From contig JAOVFP010000002.1 of assembly GCA_025738555.1 (NCBI GenBank), positions 8,246,001 to 8,310,000 on the forward strand: DNA of 64,000 bases. Reading direction: 5' to 3'. This document shows, in pieces, positions 39,961 through 52,204 of this stretch (the stretch's first letter is position 1; every line of letters begins with the position of its first letter). This DNA is from Cyathus striatus (taxonomy: Eukaryota; Basidiomycota; Agaricomycetes; Agaricales; Nidulariaceae). Below the pieces are notes generated by a model. It did no database searches. It was not told the DNA's origin and was given only the letters and a program-made list of their open reading frames with translations. The translations under genes were made by a program, and so were the position numbers.

Positions 39961-40164
39961 ATTCTACTGTTTTACCATTGTATTATTATTATACTCTATG
40001 CCTTTTATTTCTCTTCTATTTTATACTAATATTAACAGCTATGTTACGAGCACTGTGTTGAAATTAGTGGTTGCAGCATGTTGTTTATTTCAAAAGCCAT
40101 GGCCAAACATCACACGAATACGTGCAAGTGCCGCTCCGTTTGCTCCCGCCCCATCCTGCCCTTT

Positions 40165-40350
40165 TCTGCTTTCTTCTATGGCTATTCCTTTTGAGCTGAT
40201 GCCCGCAACTGTGTGCCCGGAGGGTATCTTTTGCACATGGCTAGGTTAGAAAGGCGGCCTCGGCTTTCTTTTATGGCCGTCCCTTTGAACTATTGCTGGC
40301 AATCGTGTGCCTGGAGGGCATCTTTTGCACGCGGCTTCTGTTTGAAGGGA
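40165..40350 (+). repeat. Two-unit tandem duplication (~92-bp period)
   Basis: Both units share GCAACTGTGTGCCCGGAGGG-like and ATCTTTTGCAC cores, then GGCGGCCTC or GACGGCCTC. It abuts the left edge of the Lon fragment. A related core (CCCGCAACTGTGTGTCCGG) occurs at 62168-62186. Confidence 0.6.
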
Positions 40351-40395
40351 CGGCCTCTGCTTAATTCTCTCTTCTCCCCCTTTCGTATCCCTCTC

Positions 40396-41264
40396 ACTAC
40401 CTCGGCCCTCAAGCTAAGGAGGCCAACGGTCTCGGTAGTGCTGACGTCGTTCTTGACGAAGCCACTGTCGATATTCTGATCAAGTACTATTGCCGTGAGA
40501 GTGGTGTTCGTAACCTGAAGAAGCATATCAACAAGGTACGTATTTTGCTTAGTGTATGGGTTCTGACTGAAGGCGTCCATAGATCTACTGCAAAGCTGCG
40601 TTGAAGCTTGTCCAGGATCTGCGTGAGGAGACATTCCCTGAACCCAAGGAAGGCGAGGTTAGTCCTGAGGCTGCAGTTGCCGCCATTGAAGGCAAATCTT
40701 CCTCTACAACCACCGCCGAGGACTCATCGTCCAAGTCTACGCCTGAGGAGAAGCCTCAAACAGTACCCAGCACCGAGTCCAAAGCCAACGAACCACAAGC
40801 TGAATCCACTAGCGCTGAAGACCCCGAGAAGGCCGTGACGACCCAGGAGTGCAAGCCGATGAAGATCCCCACTGACGTTCACATTCGCATTACACCCGAC
40901 AATCTGAAGGACTATGTTGGCCCACCAGTGTACCAAAAGGACCGGATGTATGCTTCCCCTCCTTCACCGGGTGTTAGCACTGGTCTTGGGTATCTCGGGA
41001 ACGGGAGTGGTGCGGTTATGCCTATCGAGGCTATTGTACGTTTGCGTCTTTTCTTTCATGTTGGGTGGTACTGATAGGATTGGTTGTAGAATATGCTGGG
41101 GAAAGGTGGTTTGCAGCTTACTGGTAAGCTGGGCGAAGTTATCCGGGAGAGCGCGAACATCGGCCTTAGCTGGGTCAAAGCCCACACGTATGACCTCAGT
41201 ATCACAGAGAGCCCTGATGACCAATTCCTTACCGACCGCGATATTCATGTGCATATGCCTGAAG
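40396..41264 (+). pseudogene. PIM1: Mitochondrial Lon protease fragment
   Basis: Lon/Pim1 degrades damaged proteins in the mitochondrial matrix. Three exons (40396-40535, 40583-41035, 41090-41264) encode the end of the AAA lid (YCRESGVRNLKKHINK), an acidic low-complexity insert, and the start of the protease domain (GKLGEVIRESANIGLSWVKA, then DRDIHVHMPEG). The fragment stops at an intron donor just before the exon that should carry the catalytic Ser (GPSAG) and Lys. The N-terminal domain and Walker motifs are also absent. It was copied as DNA with introns and cannot be a working protease. Confidence 0.85.
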
Positions 41265-42835
41265 GTAGTCTCTGCCCTTCTGGCGGATCCGAGAGGGCAT
41301 TAAGGTTAACTTCAATGTGTGGTGGAATGTAGTGTTTTTGCCTTAAGTAGTTTCCTGTGTCTGGAACACTGGCTGGTGGGCCGTCACAATTGTAGAATGA
41401 TGAGCAGGTAAGGTTGGTAATCTTATTAGGATTGGTAGATGCTCTTGGTGTTCTGCATACTATATCCCCATGTATTAGCTAAAGTGAAGATGATTCTATG
41501 TGACATAATGTACCAGGGACTGAAGCAGTCTTGGGCGGATGATACCTAAGCCGCGTTGGTAGGAAGTGCTGTGGAGGAAGTAGATGGTGCACTGGTATAA
41601 CCCAGTGTACTGCTTATATTTCGATCTATCCCATTTATTTTGTCTTTTATGTACTATTCACTATTTCTTCTTACAGTAATACTTATTATATTCAATTCTA
41701 TTATCTTACTTTGGCCTTACGAAGTGTTGCGCAAGCACACTGTTACTATTTCCTTCATTTTCTCTTCATATGTGGACTTAGAGATGCGGCGCGGCTTGAC
41801 CAAACATTGGGAAGCCGTTGCCAAACAGCACATGTCTCGCCTGTGTGCTGTCGTGTCTCGCCTACGCTACAGTGTGCGTTTCACTTACTGCTTTTCCATA
41901 CTACCCTCTGCTTTCACTTTTCTTGTATTTTCTAGGCTTTCTGCATGTCTTATCAAGGCATTTCTGGACAACGTTCAGATTCTCTAGGCATTATGCGCCC
42001 CTCAGAGGGCTTGGGGGTTTACACCCTTTCAAGACCCCTCTTTCAAGACTGGTGTTTTGTCTGTCAAGATACGGTGACCGGGTCTTTACCCTCATCGTGC
42101 GACACCCTGATTGGTGGAAGGATAAGGGAGCTAGGTCGAGGTGTTGGGTCAATTATTATCCGTTCGTTTTATTTCAATTTTCTACTCTACCGTTCTTTTC
42201 TTTTTGCAATTTGTTATCGTCACCCTTGTTTTTTGCTACACTACTGTCTAGACTTTCATTCACTCTGATATTCCAACTACCAGTGTCTAATGACAGAGCA
42301 CCCCACCGCCTATGACGCGTTGTTGAGCTTGCAGCCCAGTCCACTGCACTGCTACTTTCGGGAGAGTAACTCATCATTATCTCCAATGTCGTGTGTTCTG
42401 TGGTAGCATCAAGAGAGAGTTACCATCGTCGTGCGTTGGTTTGAGGAGTCTTAGGAGTGGTAAGTATTCATTGCTTTTCTTCTCACAAACACGGTCACTC
42501 CTATTACATTATCTTTTTTCCATACTCTACCCTTCTTTTTTCCGTTAGCCTTCGCTTCTACAACTTCAAATTCATATTCCCTCGCGTACCTTACTCTTTT
42601 CTGGGCTCTGGAAACATGAGAGAACGTGTGTGCTACCCCATAGCAGTATATACCTGGAGTTTGTACTTGAGGAAATTTACCTCCCTTTTGGCTAACTTCT
42701 GCGTGCGTATACTGAGTTCTCTGACTCATCTTGTCAATAGGAAGCGTCAACCTCAAAACTAAACAGCTAAGTTCTTGTCACTGCTACTAATTGCTAACTA
42801 CTTTGGTGTAGGATTATTGTAGTAGCTCCTTATAG
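41265..42835. other. Intergenic, pyrimidine-rich, unassigned
   Basis: Several intron-like pyrimidine-rich stretches (41640-41780, 42160-42260, 42475-42570) alternate with short exon-like pieces, for example RRGLTKHWEAVAKQHMSRL at about 41780-41840. I recognise no family. It may be a decayed multi-exon gene on the plus strand. Confidence 0.3.
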
Positions 42836-43794
42836 TCAGGTGTGACGCTCGCCATGCGTCCTTGAGTTATTTCTTCCACAGCGCCGCCGCCTCCACCGCC
42901 ACTACTGGAGTGCGAATCCGAGCTGTCCGAAGAACGGCTGTACGACCTCGGGGCATACATAGCATCATTGTAATACGAGGCATACGGTATGTCGATTCCT
43001 TTCTGCATCGCTGAGTCTGCAAGACACAGGAAGGACAAAGCAGAGCCATGGTGGATCGTAGGAGACGTCAGCAGAACCCACAAGTCCAAATTGAGAGGCA
43101 GTTATGGGGTGCATGGTAAATAAATCGACAAGCAAGGAATATAGGTCAATGACAAAAGAGATGGATGTCACATTAGTGTATGGTCTCGCTTTTGGGTAGG
43201 ATTATAAGGAAACGTACGAGTTCGGACTCGAGACACATATATGGGATAGACATGAAATGTCGCATGCTATGAATTCGTCCTAGCGTCATGCAAGATGGTA
43301 TCAAAGTGTGCGTGGAATGGGTAACGGACATACTTTCTCAAATTAGCTCTGATCGACCTCTCAGATCACCATAGCTCATCACAGCATACCGCTATCCAGC
43401 CCAATGCAGCCACCCGCCTGCACCTCCTGAAATTTGGAAGCCTGCGGAGGCGGTGGTGGTAGTAGCGAAATGGTACTATGATGCTGGGGAGAAGGAGGGG
43501 AGCGTTGACATAGTGGAGGTACGACAGTGTGGTGGTGCCGGTAGAAGGGAGGTACTGGTCGCGGGCGAGACGTCATCACTATATCGAGACCGGTACGTCA
43601 GGACGTCTGTGACGCTTGTGTCTCCTGAGATGTCGGAGATGGTATTTGGTGAGAGAAGTGGGAGGACGGGTGGAAGGATATGTGTTGTTAGGGATGTTTG
43701 GAGGATGAGGGGGTCCATTGGTGTAAGGGCCAATGAGCGGTAGATGCGGAGGAGGGGGAGGGGGATGAGGTGGGGAGACGTCCCTATAACTCAA
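42836..43794 (-). pseudogene. Unrecognised Ser/Pro-rich gene remnant
   Basis: The minus-strand segment 43090-42836 reads as a plausible C-terminus: ASYYNDAMYAPRSYSRSSDS, a Gly run, then GRMASVTPDYKELLQ and stop. Upstream, 43794-43379 has Pro-rich frames in all three phases with no clean join. This may be the tail of a regulator, but I cannot name it. Confidence 0.3.
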
Positions 43795-46310
43795 CTACCT
43801 TAAAAGGTAGTGGGAATAATATGGAATGAATTCATAACCGTATGAAATAAGGTGTGGAACATGAAGTATGGGAAATCATATAATATGTAAGGTAGGGCCC
43901 ATATTGTATCGCTACAACGAAGGGAACTAAGTACATTTGACAATTAGAATGCTACTTTACGACGCTTCATAGATCTACTGTTATCGCTATTTCCTTCGGA
44001 GTCGGATTCTTGTGTAGCTTTTGCCTGTCTGTTTTCATCAAATATCGCTGCTGGGAAAGCATCAACTTCTTTCAAAGACTGATGTTCACCGACCTGCTTA
44101 CCCCCGACATGTTCTGTCTCCTTCGCCGCTCCCTTGAGCTCATTCACGCCTCCATCACCGTTGTCCTGGATGCTCAATTGTGGACTCACCAAACGCCCCT
44201 TCCCACTCCCATGTGTACTCTCAACATCACTGGGGTCCACCCCTTCCTCCGCATCCGACAGCATTTTCGTCACGCTCTGGTTCAACTGCCTATCATCATC
44301 GTCGTCATCATCATCAGCATCACCGGTAACATCGTGCTCATCCACCGTATCCATCTTATCATTCTCGTCTGTTGGTGTCTCGTCGGAAAGCATCCGCCCA
44401 AGATCGATCCCCAAACGATTAATATCATAAAACTTCATTGCATCCCTCATCGAGCAAATGTTCCAGTTCTCCTGATGGCCAGTATGAAGGAAATTTCCGA
44501 CGAGGCGCCAAGCCAATTATAGCTCTCTTCCGTCGAATTTGGAGTTTCGAGAATCCGTTCCTGATTCCATAAATCATGTCCAAACTCCATAGTATAGTTG
44601 TAGAGAGTAGCAAGTTGTGAAGCCATGGCTGGATGGAGTTTGTACACTGTTTTCGTCCGGGCATCGTCCTCACCTCTCCTGATCCTCATTGTCGTGGTTA
44701 CTGGAATTCCCGCTATACCACGTACAGAGATATAGCTTTAGCAAGAGACTGAAATGCCGACGTCAGTGTGCGATATGATGTATGAATATCACTGTTCCGC
44801 ATGGCTTCGCGATAGAGTGTCTCGTCAACCTTGAGAGATGGTGCGAATGGCAGATCAAGTTCGGGGATCGAGAGCCATGTCAAAGCTTCGATATCCGGGA
44901 TTTCTTAATAGACTCTTCAATATCTTCCCTAGTAGCCAAAGAATAGGAGCATGGTAGGGCTCCTCCAAAAACGGCTCTAGAACATTGCGCTTCCAAATTG
45001 ACTCGAGCATAAAGTCTTTGCAGACCCGCTTCTGGTAACCAACGCGGTTCGTGCGTGGATGAAGGAAGTCAAATGGCGTTGTGAGTAGGAGATCGAAAAC
45101 GTCAAGGTACAACCCTCCTCGCGCCTGAACCAGGAGATGAACACTATGCACTGGACTGGCCAACCACTTTGGTTCATCCCTCGGTTGCGGATATTCCCTC
45201 TTGGAGCATGCAATCCAGTCCCTGATAACTATGGAGACATATTCGTCAATGAAATCATCCTGCTCTGTGTTAACCTCCTGCGAGGATTTCATTCTGACTA
45301 AATTACCATCCTTCCAAGGGCAGGATTCGTGAACTTCCAGTAAATCAGGCTTGAAGACATATATATAAAGATGGCGGTGCGTAATTATGAGTTGGATAAT
45401 GTCAAGCCATGCTTTGTCCAAATAGTAAGATCCTGGAAGACCGTAGTCGTCGTTGGGATTCGTCGACAGTTTTTCATCAACTGACATATCGTTCCAGCCT
45501 GACGTACTCCTCCATAACGCATAATTCAGATGATGGAGAATGCCTCCAGTTCCAGACGTATAATGAATGTAGGATGAGAGCTTCGCAGATTTGGATCCTA
45601 ACACAGTTCCAATTCCTGGCGTGATCATGGTCGCAATCTATAGAATGGGTTGTCAGATATATTTATAACATACCAAAAAATTTACCCACAACATTCAGAC
45701 CTAATGCGAGTTCATCCATGATATACATCAGCGACTGGAACATGGTGGGACAGAAAATCGGGAATCCTCCAGGGAATACAGGTAGTAGCCCTGGGCCGTA
45801 CGCAAGTCCATTCACATAGAGAGCATCAAGTTTCATATCAAGGAATGAATAAGCCTTACGATCTCGCTGGTGCGAATACTCGCTAGCCCCAGGTGACATC
45901 TTATTCTTGAAGTAATTGTAGCTTGCCTTTAACCGTTGTTGATAAGCTACATTTGACGTTGCAACAAAATCTTCATGACCGCTGAACATATGGGTATACG
46001 TCTTCTCACTGCGCTCCAATGCATTCTTCAGCACACGTGTCGATACCATCTTATCTGTAAGGTTTGCAGTGATGTAATTGCTAAGATCCCATGACGTTTG
46101 AATAGTTTCGGGAAGTATCAGTGTCGAGCACATGAAGCGCAGTAAGTTCCAACTTCGCTGGATGATGGTTTCAAAAATAGCCCAGCCTCCTTGATGAAGC
46201 TGTATGATCTCCTTTGGAGCAATGACGAGTTTGTGGAATGCGGAGAAATACCAAAATTGGCAGAGAAAGTTCAGGAGCTCGTCTCCTTTTGAAAAGAGGC
46301 GTTTGAAGTC

Positions 46311-48494
46311 GGGCTAGTGGTTTTTAACGGTACTGCACGGTACACTGCACGGTACTGCGCGGTACATCAAAAATTGTACGGTACTATTTACGGTACGCAC
46401 GGTACAATGTACGGTACATTTTTGGTTATGCACGGTACATCATTGGAGCAATATTATTCCGTGATAACCGGAGTATTGAATCAAAATTACTGTACCATAT
46501 ATCAGTGTTGGAATGGTCAGTCAATGGAGGTCAACGTGGTCTGATTATATAATACACCATCCGACCTATAGACGGGTCGGTCAAACCTATTGATGGGGTC
46601 GCAGGGGGTCTATAATCAAGATCATTCCCACGCCTTGCGTGACCCAGGAATTTGAGCGCCAAGAGATGCCATAATTAACGCTCGGTTTATTGATTAGTAA
46701 TTTCATTTGGCCTTTTCCATTGACCGTCAGTGGTTGACCGGTTGACTGTCAATCACTGACTTAGACCCTTCTGACTGACGGGGTCTGACCCGGTCATTGA
46801 CAACGCTGCCATATATTAACTGAGCAAGAAAATTCTGTAATTAATGGAGTACCATTTCAAAACCACTCTACACTACTCTCCTATCTCCCCTTTGTCCGCC
46901 CCCCCGCCCGCCATTTCCTTCAACATTTTGCATTGTTCAAAATTTCCCACGCTTCTTCTCACCTTTGTCAATGTTGCAATTGCTATCATTGACATTCATC
47001 AATGCCATCAAACTCACTTTCCTCAAGGCCGCCGCACATATTGATGGGTGATGTGTTGATGGGCACCCTTCCTCATCATCATGCTCAACAGTGAGCAAGT
47101 AATTTCGCATTATTTAGCTCAGTATTTAATATTTTCCCTTGAATCTTTTTGTAATATATGTAATATATTTTACTTTATACATTATGGTGTACCTTAGGTA
47201 TTACAAGAAAGGGTAATCATATGAAAATGCGAAATAATTCAAATTTCCACTGTGGAATAATTAATACTTTTGTACAGTGAATCCTACAGTTATAATTTAT
47301 GAAGCATATGTACTGTTGATTTTTTATAAATTTAAGGGAAAGTCCAATGAGTGCGCAATATGTGCGTGGGAAAATGAAAGCGGAGGGTGAAGAACAATGA
47401 ATTAATGGAATGATGAAGAATGGGAAGCTATAAGCAGCAGTGGGCAACACTAAAATATGTGGGAAATGTTGAGGGTGAGTATTTAGCAAAGGAAATACCG
47501 TGGGAATTATTGAGAAGAGGGGCGGGCAGCAGTGAGTGGGGACTGAATACGATTAGTGGAAGCGTGGGAAACGATGGGCGGGAAGGTTGTCATATAGAGA
47601 ATTGATAAGCGGAGGCGTGGGAGACAATGAGCGGAGAGGCTGACATCAATCAAGCAACATAATTGTTAAGCGGAGGCGTGGGAAACGATGGGCGGGAAGG
47701 TTGGCATTAATGAGCAACATACTTAATTGATAAGCATATTGAGCGGGAGGGCAGGTGAGTGAAGTACATACATATTTATTTATTGACATAAATTGAGTGC
47801 TGCACGGTACATTGATGACACTGCACGGTACATCTACAACACCGCACGGTACACGCACGGTACTTTACAGTACCAATTTACGGTATTTTGTTCATGAACG
47901 GTACTGTACGGTACTGTACGGTACAGATTTTCGTGCACGGTATCTGCACGGTACATGATTTTTGATGTGTACGGTACTTGTACGGTACATTGTGGCAGTG
48001 CACGGTACTTTCACGGTATGCACGGTACTTATGCACGGTACCACATTAAATAAATACATGTCATTGCAATATATGAAACTTACAAATTTCTCCAAGTACA
48101 TCTTAATTCGAATTTTTGCGTTTTAATTGATGAGAAATGTTATAATTATTAGTATCATGTGTGGTAAGCTCAATTGTACAGTAGTAATACCTAATTATAT
48201 TATGAGTACACTACTATACTTGAATTCATTGGGTATAAGAGGGTAAAGATGCAAGAAGAATCTTGATAACCCATACATTATACCCTCATCAACCAGTGTT
48301 ATAGCATAATAAATAAGTATTTAATTGATTTTACATAGCTTATTTAGGTTACAATTTATACCGTAAATTAGTGTCTGTTGTGTGGCATGCACGGTATGCA
48401 CGGTACATTTACGGTACTAATCAGTACTGCACGGTACATGCACGGTACATTGAGTACCGTTCAGTACCGTGCGTACCGTCAAAAACTGTCGGCC
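46311..48494. mobile_element. 2.18-kb transposon with CGGTAC-repeat ends (element B)
   Basis: Inverted ends are GGGCTAGTGGTTTTTAACGG on the left and GGGCCGACAGTTTTTGACGG (complement) on the right, both running on into TAC. The 9-bp target duplication TTTGAAGTC is at 46302-46310 and 48495-48503. Arrays of CGGTAC, often as TGCACGGTAC, fill 46327-46440 and 47800-48480. The middle has other short duplications such as GGAGGCGTGGGAAACGATGG at 47554 and 47664. No transposase is seen. Excision in silico rejoins the host reading frame. Confidence 0.9.
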
Positions 48495-51400
48495 CTTTGA
48501 AGTCCATATTACTAGCGCTGACTAGGGTTTCTGAGTAACGCCTTGCGAGGTCCCGATCTCGCTCATCTTTACATTGTGCAAGGGTATTAAGCACGATCAA
48601 GAGCATTTGCTGTGGGCTATTCTGATGTGCGCCCTTGACATTATTGATGCCAGTCAAAGCTAACATTGTTGCGTTTGGAGTCTCAGATCTCTTAATTGCC
48701 GCTATAAAAAAATTGGAATAAGCTTAGAGCATTTAAATAGATCAAAGACATACGTTCGTTATAGAAGCGAACCAACCAAGACCCTTTACTTATGATCTCC
48801 TCACGCATCTCGGACACCTCCAATCGGTTTGCATGCCTCTCATTCATTGTCAGGTAGGTTTTGGAAAGGCTCATCTGGGCATAGTAAGCGGCTATGGCAT
48901 CCTTCATAACTTCTTTCAATGCTGCTTTGCGATGGTTTCCGTCGACTAGTGTCATGATGCGGGCCCCTTTTTTGTCGGTGAACTCGACCTGTTCAAATGG
49001 TCCAGTTTCTCTCTTGGTCAATGAGGATGCGACAATGTAGGTGGGATCAACAAGAACAGACAATGCCATGGTTGGATTGGTTCGCTGAAGACCGCTCCCA
49101 CCAGTAGCTCCATTGCCGTTCTCATATAGCTGTTTAACCTGCGAAATACTTTCCGGACGCTGGAGTATATGTGGTACCATTTTTAAGTCGCCGTCATCAG
49201 GATTCACGATATTAACCATTGCATAGCCCAAAAAATGTTTTGAGACGGATATATCAAGTCCATCACTTGGGACAACAGGTGGCTAATAAATAACCATCAG
49301 AGGTAACTCCAGCCATGAAATATCACTACTCACTATGGGCTGCTTTGCATCATCCAGGTCTTCAGATTGGTCTCTCTGTCTACGCTTACGGGGTATTTGC
49401 TGAATCTTAGATACCAAAGTAAGTATTGTGCATTTATGAGGTCACCGAACACTTACAGGCTCTTCATACGTGCTTGAAACGTCAACAGGCTGGGAATAAG
49501 ACGTCAGCATGTCCACAATATAATATATCCATAACTGCACGTACAGGAATCTTTGTTGCTGTCCTAATGACATTACGGTTCCCTTTGCTTGTTGATCCCT
49601 GATGCAATATATTAAAACATTTCTGAAAACGACAACATGTCAGCTCACTGATGCCCCTCCGATGCCCACTCCGGTTCCATGCCGTCCCTTTGGTACATCC
49701 TCCATTTCCTGGATACAATAGATCAGCTATGAATAACGTATTTAAATGTAAAATGCTCACAATATCTTCAGAATCATTAGAACTGCCATCAGATAATTCA
49801 GCGCGTCTCTTTCCCTTCTGCATAAGTCAATTAGTATAGATTCGATATTAACCAATGGATGAATGCGTACGTTTTTTGCAGTAGTCCTGGTGTGTGCTGC
49901 CTATAATATTATTGTTATAAACAGGCTGTAGATTTAAATAATCGATGCATACTGCTGTATCGGGTGAAGGAGAAACCGGGGCCATGACACCTTGTATGGA
50001 TAACACCTAATATAACAGGTTACCCCAGTGTGTAGATCAAATGTTCCGAAACTTACTGGGTTTCTACTTGCCTTTGAAGACTCCTGTAAATGTGACATCA
50101 AGAAAATGTGTTACAAAAATTAGGTAGATACGTACCACTGCAGCAGGTACCTTTGACAGATGGGCATCTGTTATCAAAACCTATATGGTTTATTGTCATT
50201 TAAAATCCGTATAATCAATGAGGAGTTGCATACAGGATCCCTCACACTTTCAGGAGATCTCACCGCCTGTATTTTTCAATGAGGACGAGCTAATATGCAT
50301 ATTAAGATTGGAATCGTCTCTTACATTTACAGATGGCTTCAATAAGGTCCCTCCTTTAGCGATAATCTAAACATCTATCATCAACCCCAGCATTTATATA
50401 CTGGTTCAATAAATAATTACCCCGGTGCTATGGGGAGTCTCTGTATCATCTTCCCTGCTGTTGGAAGGATTTTTGGATACAGTGCCATGTCTGCCTATCA
50501 CCTGAATATATAAGATGAGCCCCAATTATAATTTCCGTTTTGCATAAATAATTACCATAGCGGACAATGATCCCGCTGATGATTTGTCGACTCTATTGGC
50601 TACCTACATGAAAAATTGGAGCTCCAGCTGAATCATATTTAATGCTCGAGATACATACCCCAGTGATATGAATATTTGATGAGGCTTTTGCCTTCTTGAC
50701 AACCTGAACACTCAACCTGAGCATCGGCAAAATAACATGAAAAGAAAAATAATTACCACAGACAAAGGAACTACATCGCCATCTACACTAAAAGTCTCAG
50801 AGGTACGTTCACGATTGGCCATCTAAATATGCAATATGAGTCCTGGCTGACATATTATATCGGTGAATAATTACCATGGCAGCAGTAGGGACCATGATAT
50901 TTTCATATCCGTCTTTAGATTTTCTGTTTGATATGGCTGACGAAGCACTTTCCACAGCGGTCATCTATACATATAACATCAACAACAGCAGGTACAATCT
51001 TGGAGAGACGGATTACTTTGTGGGTCTCAGAAGTGTTGCCGTCTAATGTTGCCGATCTCATTCTAGAGGTGTTTTCTCCGGTGACATCCACTTCCTATAT
51101 AAACAATGTCAACCAATGTTTCAGGGTCACTGCAGGTTTAACACACGCTTGGAGGGGAAGGAAAACTCTGCAATGTGGATATTAGTAAAATGAGTAAGTA
51201 CAGCCATTAAATACAAACATTGGAGTTAGGTGGAGCACTACTGCCGCCAATAACACTTGCTGACGTTTTTCCCTTATTACCAAGACCCTAATAAACTTCA
51301 GCCCTGGATCGGTGAATTATCATTTCACACATACGATTAATGGGCCCTTGGCTATCTAATGGGATGTCAGGCAGTGGTCGGCTGACAGAATGGGTATGAA

Positions 51401-51636
51401 TACCTTATCTTTTCTTCCATTTGCTTTTGGTGGAGGCTTGGAACTCTGGTGTGTGGTATATTAGCGGTGTGTCTTTACAACAGTAAAGATAATGTACCTC
51501 TCGAATCGCCGGCTCGACACCAGTATTATCCTTGATATCAATTTCACCTGCATCTTCTGATTCGGAAGGGGCAACTGTAGTCTGCGTAAAGCATTGAGTA
51601 GTAGTCATTTAAAGAAACAGATATTCACTTGCCCTT

Positions 51637-51958
51637 TCAATCAGCCTTCTTGGACGCTGGGCTGGAATCTAAAAACTGTAAGTTGACCATTGCATATTAG
51701 GAATGTAGTGTATACCGGAGACGACAGCTAACACATGGTAAGTACATAGTTATTCTCAATAAATATGTAGGTACTCACAATCTCATCCTCTTCAGCTTCA
51801 ATCAGCCTTCTTGGACGCTGGGCTGGAGTCTAAAAACTGTAAGTTGACCATCACATATTAAGAACATAGTATGTACCGGAGATGACAGCTAAAACATGGT
51901 AAGTACATAGTCATTCTCAATAAATACATAGGTACTCACAATTTCACTGTCTTCAGAG
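51637..51958 (-). repeat. 161-bp tandem duplication of an exon-intron unit
   Basis: Units 51637-51797 and 51798-51958 are about 90% identical. Each holds a minus-strand exon reading PAQRPRRLIE plus its introns, so the ParB-like gene gained an exon by tandem duplication. Confidence 0.85.
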
Positions 51959-52204
51959 GACTACATAAAATGTCCAATTAGTGAATCATCGCAGAATGCT
52001 ACACATGACACATACCTCGGACGGAGTGGAAACACGATTTCTGTTGACGCTAAACTTAGGGATCACATTGGTATTAACCAGAGATGTTTTAGCGGCGGCG
52101 GACCGGGTTGCACAGACGTTAAGTTCAGGAATCTAGAGATGCAAGTTAGGCCCTTGCTAACATATGAATTGAAAAAATGTGCTTACATTAGCAATGTCGG
52201 ACAT

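Larger units (their letters stand above)
43944..52204 (-). pseudogene. ParB-like domain gene, interrupted by a transposon
   Basis: The start at 52204 opens the exon MSDIAN (52204-52187). About 3 kb of very short exons with acidic, Ser-rich sequence follows. A ParB/Srx-like nuclease-fold segment then appears (49231-48692): PHILQRPESISQVKQLYENG, NPTMALSVLVDPTYIVASSL and the motif LVDGNHRKAALKE, with DGNHR at 48943-48929. After SASNMDFK a 2184-bp transposon (46311-48494) intrudes. Removing it with one 9-bp duplication restores the frame to RLFSKGDELLNFLCQFWYFS. The rest is a long unrecognised helical region, then an acidic tail with an Asp run and a basic end SMKRRKVAF at 43944. Besides the insertion there is a one-base shift near 44885 and one in exon 2. 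Bacterial ParB binds DNA and hydrolyses CTP; a role here is unknown. It is divergent from the helicase at 54392. Confidence 0.65.

Noticed and set aside
42457..42762. Open frames of ~100 codons on both strands
   Set aside because: They overlap each other on opposite strands in pyrimidine-rich sequence and match no family. They are probably chance frames in intron-like sequence.
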